Source: Gracilaria gracilis
Taxonomy: Eukaryota; Rhodophyta; Florideophyceae; Gracilariales; Gracilariaceae
Direction of reading: 5' to 3'
DNA length: 64,000 nt
Assembly (NCBI GenBank): GCA_030374805.1
Contig: JARGSG010000237.1
Location: forward strand, 212,246-276,245
A program made the position numbers and the translations under genes. This document shows, piece by piece, positions 13,001 through 22,559 of the stretch (its first letter is position 1; each line of letters starts with the position of its first letter). The notes beneath the pieces were generated by a model. The model was not told the origin of the DNA and did not search any database. It saw only the letters and a program-made list of their open reading frames with translations.

Positions 13001-14226
13001 GGTTCTATGACACCTTCACGGAGCATTCGCTCGACCTCATTGAGCACAACCTCACGGACTTTTGGACCTGCACGGTAAGGCTGCTGGTAAATGGGTTTCC
13101 ATCCAGGCACCATATCAATACGGTGCTCTGTAGCCTCAATTTGGCCTAACCGGCCCGACCACATGGGTTTAAATTCTTCCAAGAGACTCAGGATCCGGTC
13201 TTGGAGAGCCTGGTTCTCCGCACCGATCTGGACTTCCTCTCTCCAATTCCGCACTGGGTCCAGTTCCATAGTCTTTTCCTGATCTCCAACCTTAAAGGTA
13301 TTGGCGATCTTCTGTTCCATTTTGGTTTTTGTCGACAACGAGGGCGCATATGCAGGGTATGGCGCATCTGTTCCTCCCCCTTCCTTAGAGGTGGAGACCT
13401 CGCCCAATCTATTAGGTGAGACCGTGAAAACCCCCTGTGGTGCCAGCAATGCGATTCCAATAGTGGTATTCTTGGGTAACTTAACAATGTGATTGCTAAA
13501 GTTACTCAAGTACACCTTGAAGGATTGATTAGGGATGCTGTCGATAATCCCGTTTGCCATCAAGGCGAGATGTCTTTCTGCCGGTCTAGGATGGTTCTGT
13601 AGCATCACCAATCCTGGAATTGCGCATGAGACATTCACTACCATCTGGGTCATAGCCGGTATCGAACCCAATTTGGTGAGTCGTATCTTGTTCGAGACCG
13701 TTTCGGTGGGTATATTGGACCTCGGCTTCTGACGCCAACCATTTTTGGTCTGTGTACTACCCAGTATGGCAATACGACCACCTTGACGGAGAGCGACCGT
13801 TCGGGACCCTTGCAAAATTTCCTTGACATGTCTATCAATAAAGTTGGTCCCGAGGATACAGTCTGTCACCAGACGATCCACCACAAAGAAATTGAGCTTC
13901 ACCTTCAAGGTTCCAAGTTGTACCACAGTGGTCAACATTCCTCTAAGGTGCAGTGGGCGCTCGTTAGCGTCAACCAGCGGGTTGATAGTCGGGGCAGGTC
14001 GAATGTTCTGCAAGACCGCATCGGGTATGACGCGAGCGTTTAGCACACTCGGACCGGCGCCGGTATCGAGTACACACGCAACGAAAACCTGTAGGTGATT
14101 GAGAAAGCTTACTGAAGCATTAACTTTATAGTTATTGTACTTCATCAGACACACCACATTGGGTACATCTGATTCTTCTTTTTCCACCATTAAGGTTTCC
14201 CGTTCCGGTATCGACGGGCCTTCCAA
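10012..14226 (-). pseudogene. pol: Gyp1 pol: protease, RT, RNase H, integrase, chromodomain remnant
   Basis: The 1107-residue frame 14226-10903 has protease (DTGAGPS, Asp at about residue 54), reverse transcriptase (about 385-560, LDANCGYWQVP and catalytic YIDD at 531-534), RNase H (TLDTDASDAQIG, ECLAVVW, RTDHDAL) and integrase (HPGG, DLLGPLP, TDNGSN). Near 10978 the YHPQTNGQVERFN-type block reads 'YHLQTNEH' and then shifts frame, so a small deletion has removed the catalytic Glu region. The frame from 10915 continues as 'TYAYNLQVHQATQTTPFDL' and ends at a TAG (10094-10096) inside the chromodomain after 'DTVRWYG'. Chromodomain-like residues ('SSIPHHFRVSYW') continue after the stop to about 10012. 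Function when intact: cytoplasmic cDNA synthesis and nuclear integration, with the chromodomain steering to chromatin. This copy cannot be autonomous. Confidence 0.92.
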
Positions 14227-14246
14227 TTCACGGTTAGGGGTGGCCC

Positions 14247-16417
14247 CTACGCTAACCGTTCGGTGTTTTCCTGCTCCTCCTGAGCGGGACTGTCGTTCTC
14301 CAAGATTTGTGTTTCCTCGACGAGATGAACTTGAGATGGTGATGGTTGAGCTTGTACCCTCTTTCCAGATCCATATAGGTTACGGTGGTTTTGCTGCCTG
14401 GCACTGATCAGATGTTCGCGCACCCCTGGGGGTATTTTGTCACATCTGTTCGTCAGATGGTCTGCCGATAAACAGAGCCAGCAGACCAATCCACCCGTCT
14501 GAGGATCACGCATTGCCATAGAGGTAGGTCGAGTAACCGGATTGGTCGGTGATGTAGCATATGAAGATACTTGGGAACCACCCGTTGAGGTTTGTTGAGT
14601 GCTCGCCGCACTTGGTGGTGACCTTACCGAAGCTGGTGGTACTGTCGACGACCAATTACCAATGGAGGTGGCTCGTGACTGAGCCTGCGGCGCAGTCACG
14701 AGATGAACCACCATCCCTGTTGGTACGCGAATGAGCAAATCACCCTCTGAGGTAGTGCTTTCTCCTAGCTCCAATACTGACCGTTTCGGTTTATCCTTTG
14801 AGGTATGGGACGCAGACGGCTTCTTTCCGTGACGGAGAGTGTCGCCTAGTCCCTGGGCATAACGGGCAAGCCCATTATAGTCCACCTTACGGTTGTTCGC
14901 CAGGTAGTTGCGTACCTGCGAACGGATCGCTTTGTCGACATTGTCGGCGAAAAGCGACTTCAACCTACTAGTGGTAAAGACATTACCGCATCGGGTGGTC
15001 AGATTCCGAAGGCCCAACGAGAATTCCATTTCGATTTGGCTAGAGCGTTGGCGATATGCCTGCACCTCAGCGTAACCTTCCTGGATAACCTCATCGGTAG
15101 CGTAGGTTTCCAACATGAAATTAACCACTTCTGGGTACGTCTCTAACATCTCTGTCCCTTCTTCATCAACCGCCAGGGTATTTCCACGGAGCCTGCCTTG
15201 CAGCAAGTGGTAAGCTTGACCTTTAAGATAAAACTGGAATAACTACATGGCAGCACCTTCGGAAAACCCATTTTGGTCACATGCAATCTTGAACTTCTGC
15301 AGAAACTCAATTACCGCAATGGGATCATCACCTGTGAAGGTAGTATCACCCATCTGGAAGCTGAGCTTCTTACGGTGCTTGATGATCTTCTGCGCAACCT
15401 CTTGGGTGTAAGCAGAGGATCGGTTTCTCAACCGATATGACCTATAATCAACCGCTTTGGTGAACGTATCGGTCAGCGGCTGACGCACCTCTAGGGTTGT
15501 ATCGGTGTCCGAATCCGAGTCGGACCACTCGTACCGTTTCTTCTTACCTTTACGGTTTCTCTTTGACGACTTCTTCGCCAACCTGTTCGGTTTCTTCTTG
15601 CGTCTACCTTTACGGTCATCATCCGACGATGAACCAGTATCGGTATCGGAGCTCGAGGAATTGGGGTCAAAGTCGTAGCCGCGATTCTTTCCCTTTTTCC
15701 TCCTCCTTTCTTTACCCTTGCGGTTTCTTCTTCGTTGCCCCTCTTCTGGGTCAGACGAATCGTCCTCAGGTCCACCATCTTGGTGTCTTTTCGAACGTTA
15801 CCTCCAATGAGTGGCAAGTACACGTCTCGAGGGCCCATCTCTATATGGCCCTCTTGACCTTGCCTTAAACCTTGTAGGTACGCACTATCGGCCGGAATTG
15901 GCTTGATTGGTGCGGAAGAACTGGCAGGGATCCCTTGTGGTATGCGAGTAACCATATTCACCGCAGGGGTTTTTGTTTCCTCCATTCCTTCGGAAACCCA
16001 AAGGTCTTGAACCACTCGGTAGATATGCTCCCGGGCACCCGTTAAGAGGTATGTTTCAACCAATTTAGGTATGCGTGGAGAGAGCTCGTGCACGGCTCGA
16101 TCAACCAGCAAGTGGGTAACGGCGTCCATGTCCATTGAGGTCATAGCTTCATTAACCGTAGCGGTAAAAAGAGCTTTCGCTCGATCTTCCATTTGGGGCC
16201 AAAGGTCCTCAACCGTTGTCGGCAATTTCTTATTAGGTTCAGGAGCCAACGGTGGCTGAGTGCCCGTATTCTTTGAGGTTCCGGCCCGACGTTGCCGAAG
16301 CAGCTCCTCGGGATTATCCAGAATGGGTTTAGCGACCGAAGCCGCAGCAGAACCCTTGTGGCTAGGTTGCGCGCTGGAGCCACGAGTAATCCTTGTAGGT
16401 CTTTCCATAGTGACCAA
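14247..16417 (-). pseudogene. gag: Gyp1 gag with CCHC zinc knuckle
   Basis: Two frames make up gag. From ATG 16417 a 308-residue frame runs to 15491 (helical region, then low-complexity charged tail). A frameshift at about 15760 leads into a second frame with an Arg/Lys/Ser/Asp-rich stretch. The retrotransposon-gag core follows ('FTGDDPIAVIEFLQKFK', then 'FYLKGQAYHLLQGRL'), interrupted by a TAG at 15243-15245. The C-terminal part (15206-14247) carries the zinc knuckle C-x2-C-x4-H-x4-C ('CWLCLSADHLTNRC') near 14450. It ends 20 bp before the pol ATG, in another frame, so pol would need frameshifting or internal initiation. It would form the particle that packages element RNA. Damaged. Confidence 0.85.
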
Positions 16418-16534
16418 TAGTGGTATCCAATTGCTTTGCGAGTATTCCTACGAAACCAAATAGGTGTGTGAACTTCCAGAATGCTTTCGAATGTCTTCTG
16501 TTCACCAGTAAAGGTACGACAAAAACCAAGAAAC

Positions 16535-16552
16535 TTCTAGGTCGGGAGACCA
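16535..16552 (-). promoter_or_regulatory. Primer binding site of Gyp1
   Basis: On the minus strand, 3 bases after the LTR end, reads TGGTCTCCCGACCTAGAA. It starts with TGG, the complement of a tRNA CCA end. 17 of 18 bases match the site in the same position of Gyp2 (50548-50565). The tRNA species was not assigned. Confidence 0.75.
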
Positions 16553-16555
16553 AAA

Positions 16556-17239
16556 TGTCGTACAAATACCGATAAAGTGTGGGGTCCGCCTGGTAGAGGG
16601 AGCGCGCGAGGGCTCAACCTAAAGGGGAAAAACACACAACCAATATGGTAGTAGGGCACCTGAAACTTGCAGGGGCAAACGGCGGGGCAACTAGTCTAGA
16701 CCGTGTAGGTGTACGGTAGTAGACGTCGACGCGTGGTAAAACCTGAATAGTAATAGAGTAGCAAGTGACCAAGATGGTATAGTTACTGCCCTAGTGGTGC
16801 CTGAATTTACAATACCCAAGGGGGAAGGCGAGGTGCACCGTAATATATACAAGGTGCACCGACGCCGATCTCCCATGCAGGCATGACGTCATCGGCTGCA
16901 CCCATGACCTACTGTCATGGGCCAGCAATGCTAAGCTATCCTAAACTATAAATTAGAAATTAGAAATTGTAAAATACAGAATACCAATTGGATGCAGTCC
17001 AGCCAGCAAGGCGCACCAGTAGGCCCACGTGGCACCAACCCATTGAGGTCTCATTGTACTACAGCGTCAACATCTACTATTGTACAATTACACGTTCTAG
17101 ACTAGATTTCCCACCGCATGCCCCTCCGGGATTCAGAGGCCCTACTACCATACTGGTTTTGTGTTTTTACCCTTACATTGAGCCCTTGCGCGCTTCTACT
17201 ACCAGGCGGACCCCCATTTTATCAGTATTTGTACGACAC
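16556..17239 (-). repeat. Gyp1 5' LTR, 684 bp, quasi-palindromic
   Basis: Begins and ends as TGTCGTACAAATA ... TATTTGTACGACA. The two ends are not just short inverted termini. About 190 bp at 16556-16745 are inverted-repeated at 17050-17239 (by eye 80-85%), sharing blocks such as GTCCGCCTGGTAG/CTACCAGGCGGAC and CTAGTCTAGA. The unpaired middle holds TATA-like stretches (16838-16848 and 16947-16965). The element's RNA start is expected in here; because the ends are symmetric, transcription from both strands is conceivable. Confidence 0.85.
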
Positions 17240-18783
17240 GTCCTTCCTGGAAAGCAATATTGTCCTTTCATGTAAACATAGTCTATTCCAGAGAAATCGT
17301 TACATGGAAGAGATAAATTCAATCTCCGCAACACCGGTTGACAAGAGATTGGCAATTTATAAGGTTGGTTGATTAATCCAGGGAAGAGAAACGGACATGG
17401 GGCGCGGCATCAAACTTGGCGCCGAAAACGTCCGGCAAGACACAAAAGTAGTTTCAAACTGCAAAGTAATTTCTCAATTATTGTACAAAGTGCTGCAAGA
17501 GTATTGATAAAATTTATTAACGACAGTAAAGATTTTCAAAATCAATTCAAAAACAGTACATAATTATCTCTTGTGACGTCAATTTCTGTAGTAAAATTCA
17601 AATGAGAGTAGACCTTGCCTGTAAGCTGAAAGCTTATTATATTTGAAAAAAAGGTTTCCATAACTTGAGATTAAGCAAAACAATCGAAGTTATAAGTTAT
17701 GACCTGCAGTTAAAAGGTATTGGAAAGTTTTTGGAGCTAATTATTTATTTGTTCATGTATGTATTTGTGATCTAATGTAACTTTATAAAGTTTGAATACT
17801 TTTCTTAACTTACGAATCTCAATTTATCGGAAAGTAGTTTCAAATTTTACAATTTTTTAATTTGCCGAAAATAACTATTTTTTTGTAAAAATTGTACTTT
17901 TTGAAACATAAAACAAAATATATTAGTTGTACTAACGTCACAAATTTTTGTACTTATAAATAGGCGAAAGAAAGGATAAAGTCTCTGAAGCTCCTCCGGT
18001 GGCACCTGTTAACTTTGAAACTTGCACGCATGAAATTTAAGTCTAAAAAGTTGTTCAAAAAGTTTTATTTTAACAGCACGCCTACATAAAAATTTTATCT
18101 TATCAGCGCGTAATACAAATTTGCAACTTTCAGTTTTTACCAAAGTCAAGTTTTCACTATAAAGTTTTGCATTGTTGTTGTGCTACCCTTGTATATAATT
18201 ATACTGCAGTAGTTTTAAATTGAAACATATTGAATTCGGGCGTCTATCCCGACAGGTTTTCCCGCACGCTCCGGCGCGGCAGTGAGCAGATATTACAGTG
18301 TACGCACCTCATGTATTGAACGTGTACCTCATGTTCCAAAACAGTCAAATGTTTCATATCCATGGCTCAAAAGCCGAAAATGCTGACACCAGGTAGCAAA
18401 AAAGTTCAACGCTATAGAGAGTATCGCAAGGTAAAGCACCAGCAAGAGAAGAGCTCTTATTGAGGATAGATTGAAGCAAAGAAAACAACTCTGTGAAGTG
18501 AGTTCAGGCCAGAACAGACCGGCACAATGCCTTTAGTAAGCCTTACGTGTCCTGTAGTATACATCCCTCACCGACAGGGTAAACAAGTGCAACCAACAGA
18601 CCAAACGACCAATGCCTTCACTGGCATCACCACCAATTAGCACAACTATCTTCAATCTCGAGCATAATCTCCCATCCCCTTGAAGCAAATCTCGCATTCG
18701 CTGCGCACACCAATCCCATTGTAAGCAACCAGAACACTCCGCAACACTCCGCATGGTTCTAAAACCGCAATCGTTCAGACAAA
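17240..18783. other. AT-rich region without a gene
   Basis: About 1.5 kb of low GC content with only short chance frames. It has A/T runs near 17640-17960. No repeat ends or RNA gene recognised. It may contain the upstream part and left end of the pogo-like transposon that follows. Confidence 0.5.
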
Positions 18784-20479
18784 ATGCCTTCTCTCTCGAG
18801 AAATTTGTTCGTGCGGCACTCAGCACGCCGACTCCACCGGGAGTACGGACAAGCAATTAACCTCGTCAAAAACGGCATGTCTTTTCGCGACGCAGCAGAG
18901 CAGTACATGATGCCACCTTCCACACTCCACTACCAGTTCCACGTCGGTAATCGTGAAAATTGGGTTCGGGCCACGTCCAGGACATCCCTCACGCCTGCCG
19001 AAGAAAAAAAAGTCGTTCGCATCCTGCTTGACCACGCTCGCAGAGGACGATTGCTGAGGAGGAAGGATCTCATTGACATAGTCGAGATGATAGGGAAACA
19101 GTTACCACCATGGCGGCATTCCACAATCCGTTTCGTGAACGGGCGACCCGGCCGCAAGTTTTGCGAACTGTTCGAAGCAAGACATTCGCACGAGACTATG
19201 TTTGTTAAACCCGATCGCCAGGACTGTAAACGGTTTCGCGCTACAGACGCAAAAGTCCTAGTGGAACATATGAAGAAAATAAGTACATTCCTCGACCACT
19301 ACAAGCTGGATCCCTCTCACATCGTGAATATTGATGAGACGGGGTTTTCGCCAGCCACAGACTGCAAGTTCGGAACACAACCTAAGGTGTACATGAAGGC
19401 TGGCGCCTCATCACAGATTTCCCGTCCTCGGTTTCAGAATGTAAACCGCGTAACCCTCTTGGCTTCCGCATTTGCGGATGGAATTTCCGGCCGTCCCATG
19501 TTTGTCTTTCAAAAAAAAAGATTGAGAACTCGAAAAATAACTCGAGCCACAGAAAGCGGGATTCTTGCGCAATGCGTCTCGGAGCTTCTGCCAAGGAATG
19601 CTTTTCTAACCGCACGTAAAGAGATGGCGGCTGTTGATTCTTCCAGCTTCTTCGAATGGGCGGAACGGTTCATTGAAGATACAGTGGATCTTCGCAAAGA
19701 CGGGTCCCATATTTTCCTCATCTGCGATGGCTACAGGAGCCCTCTGAGCATACCGTTTCTTGAAATGCTCGCAAAATCGAAAATCGTGGCGTATGCGCTA
19801 CCTGCGCACACGAGTGGTACTACCCAGCCTCTCGACCTATCGGTGCTTCCCTCAGTGAAGCACCACATCCGGTCTACACTCAAACAGGTTCAGCGCTCGA
19901 CGCGGAGAAAGGCGAAGGTCATGGATGAGTTCGCAGCTACGAAGATAATAACGGAAGCCTACCACAAATCAATGACCTTGTATGTGATTAGATCGGGGTT
20001 TGTGGCGTCAGGAAGTCACCTCTTTGACGACTGTAGACTTTTCGGCCAAGCGCGGCCGTAGTTTCGAAGAACCGCTCCGTATAGCAAAACTGGATGACAT
20101 GATTGGAATGATGGATGAGCTCTGTGACAAAAGCGTAGCGCAGGTCATCCACGATGTGCATGTTCACGCCTCCGGTTTCCTTTATACAACATACGACACC
20201 GTTCTCACAACTGAAGCCTTGCTAGGCCTCCTGCGTGTGAAAATGCAGCAGAAGACGGGCGAGGCACAGGTCACGCAATTAAAAGCTGCTGAGAAGAACC
20301 AAAGAGAAAAGTTCGAAAAGGAGAAGAAGCGGTTATCCCGCAAACACAAGGAGATCGCAGACGCATGGCGGCGAGTGCGCGAGTATGTCGAAACTTTCAG
20401 CGTACCGCGTTCATTTTCCGTTTGCCGCGCTATCGCGAAGACAAAAACCGCTGAAAAGGCTACTCAGGCTTTGCGGTAA
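18784..20479 (+). pseudogene. pogo/CENP-B-like DDE transposase with 3' frameshift
   Basis: The frame 18784-20061 (425 residues) has an N-terminal psq-type helix-turn-helix ('EYGQAINLVKNGMSFRDAA', 'PPSTLHYQ'). The DDE_1 core follows: 'IVNIDETGFS' (first Asp), 'IFLICDGYRSPLS' (second Asp) and 'LPAHTSGTTQPLDL', ending 'PSVKHHIR'. At about 20030 the frame ends at a TAG. Another frame (about 20030-20479) continues for some 145 residues with a Lys/Glu-rich coiled coil, so the C-terminus is probably displaced by a frameshift. Intact relatives cut and paste at TA sites. No matching pair of terminal inverted repeats was found around it; the pogo-like end at 20776 points away from it. Confidence in family high, in the C-terminal join moderate. 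Confidence 0.8.
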
Positions 20480-21522
20480 CGACGCAAAAAACAGAGAAGA
20501 AGACAATCATGCATGTTGTGTGTAATGCCTTGAGTGCTCCCTACATGAGGAGCATGTAGTGTTTGAGGTGCATATTCATTAGGAATGGCATTTTGTGTTC
20601 AATACGTACTTAAAGGCAGACACGTGGGATTGACGAGCTTCTTGCCGCAATCGGGGAGAATGAAGCGAGGGTGGACATCAGGGCGAAGGTGTCAACGCCT
20701 TTTACGGCAGTAAAATGTGAACGAGTGGCTTTCACAGCCCGTTGTTCCTTATGGCGTTCAAAATTTTGGAGCTCCGACAGTAACTGTCCAACCCTTAATT
20801 CGACAAAAATCCTTAAATCGACAAGGCCATAGAGGTACTGTATTTGGCGATTTTTGCAGTTTAGGACCAGAGCTTGAAATCATTCGGTAGTAAAACTATT
20901 ATAACTCCCAAGGTAATAGGTTCTAGCTACATCTTAGAGTATTGAAGTTAAGAACAGCAGCTCCTCTTTTCCTCTAGCGACTTTTTTGATACAAACTCCA
21001 CTTTGTACGACCGTAGCACAACAATCTTTAAGCGTAATGCGCAGCATAGGTGTGACCTAATAACAGCTTAGAAACATCTCAGACTATAACCGATACCGCA
21101 ATGTATCTTTCATACCCCTTCTTTTCAGTCTTCAATCATATTCACAGTGTCGGTTGCGCTTTTATTGTTGTTATAGGACATATATTCACATCGTAAAAAG
21201 TCGCAAATCTAACAAAGTTTGGACAGTTTTATACTACCTGTAGTGTCTCTAATCTTACGATGCAACACATTTACTATATCTGCAGTGGTCGTCAAAAATA
21301 TAAGCACGGCCCCGAATCTTTGACTTTCCACCTTTCCCATCACCCAAAGCATCCATAGAGTAGTTTGTTGCGTGTGGGGTACACGGCAAACTGCCGTGCA
21401 TTTGTCTAATAAGGATGTTTAAATATCTGCATGTATGTACTAGATAAACAGTGTACAGTGCCCACGTCAAAAATAAATAAACGATTCACTTTTTTATTGA
21501 TTATACGTGTTAGAACAGGTTT

Positions 21523-22519
21523 TAATACTTGGTTTTCTTACCATTTGCTCTCATTACAGCCATGCAACGACGAGGCATGGAACGAGTGAGCATTGTCAAC
21601 ACGTGCATGTCAATTTTAGCTCATTCGTCCAGCAGTGCAGCTTTTAACTCCTGCTTCGTGTCAAACTGGCGATTGTCAGCATAAACACGGTAGCTGAGTA
21701 TGCTCTATAGATTTTCGATAAGATTCAAATCAGGTGAATGCGCAGGCCATTCGAAAAGTTGAATAGCTTCATCAGTAAACCATGCTTCTGAGTACTTAGA
21801 AACGTGTATAGGTGCATTGTCCTGCTGAAATAGTAGTCTTTCCCTATGATGAGTATCAATAAATGGAATAAGGTTATTCTTAAGCATTTCAACATAACCT
21901 TCCGAGTTTAAATTTCCTTCGATAAACACGAAAGGCCCCTTAGCATTCACAGAAAAACAAGCCCAAACCATTAAAAAAACCCACCATTCGTCGTCTTCGA
22001 AAAAATTTGTTCATCGCGTCGTAAGTCGTAGCAGTAGTAGCTCCATCCATCTGGACCATCACCATTAAATTTTTTTTCGTCACTCCAAACGACCATATCC
22101 CACTCATGTGCATAGAAACAATTATGAGCCATTGCCCATTTTAGACGTTTAGCACGATGATCTTCAGTCAGCAATGGTGCTGTTTATTTCTTTTTTTATT
22201 CAAACACTTTCAAGCGATGGATAGCACGCGTCACTGTCGATTTAGATACTTGAAGGTCAAGTTCGTTTTTTAGAGATAAAGCAGATGTAGAAGTTTTTGA
22301 AAGCGATCTTTCGATACGACGTTTGTCATTTTGACTTAATTTCTGTGGCCTTTTCGACCGCTTTTTAGTCAGACCTGCTTTTTCTTGCTTCAAATAGCCA
22401 TAGTCTGCGGATTTAGAACGGCTTAGTTGATTCGCAATGGCTTGGAGTGAAAGTTTTGCGGCATGTAAAGCTCTAATTTGAGCCTTTTTTTCTGTTGTCA
22501 GTTTTTTACCACGAGGCAT
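21523..22519 (-). pseudogene. Tc1/mariner transposase, decayed
   Basis: From ATG 22519: paired helix-turn-helix region ('LHAAKLSLQAIANQL', 'SKSTVTRAIHRL'), two in-frame TAA codons near 22185-22200, then 'LTEDHRAKRLKWA' and the first catalytic Asp ('VVWSDEKKFN'). After a frameshift near 21975 come 'FQQDNAPIHVSK' (second Asp) and 'HSPDLNLIENL' (Glu), which gives the DD34E pattern of Tc1. Beyond it a TAG, a TGA and a further shift precede the typical end 'SMPRRCMAVMRANGKKTKY' at 21523. Certainly inactive. Confidence 0.9.
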
Positions 22520-22559
22520 GATGTGTGGTGCACAAATGTTTACAAACTACAGGTGAACA

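Larger units (their letters stand above)
5337..17239 (-). mobile_element. Ty3/gypsy chromodomain retrotransposon 'Gyp1' (disrupted)
   Basis: Order on the minus strand: 5' LTR (17239-16556), primer binding site (16552-16535), gag (16417-14247), pol with protease, RT, RNase H, integrase and chromodomain remnant (14226-about 10012). A gene of opposite polarity (6572-9059, plus) follows, then a truncated 3' LTR (5835-5337). All minus-strand genes are damaged by frameshifts, in-frame TAG codons and a deletion at the integrase Glu. The LTR pieces still match closely, so the copy is not old. The left boundary is uncertain because the 3' LTR is incomplete and 5836-6437 is unexplained. The whole internal region is dense in ACC-N4-6-GGT palindromes. 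Confidence 0.75.

Noticed and set aside
15243-15245. Gag TAG as a programmed gag-pol read-through site
   Set aside because: It lies inside the gag core, upstream of the zinc knuckle, not at the gag-pol border.
15241-16240. Reading the ACC-N5-GGT sites as a CRISPR array or tandem repeat
   Set aside because: Only six bases are fixed, spacing between sites is irregular, and the sites lie in coding sequence.
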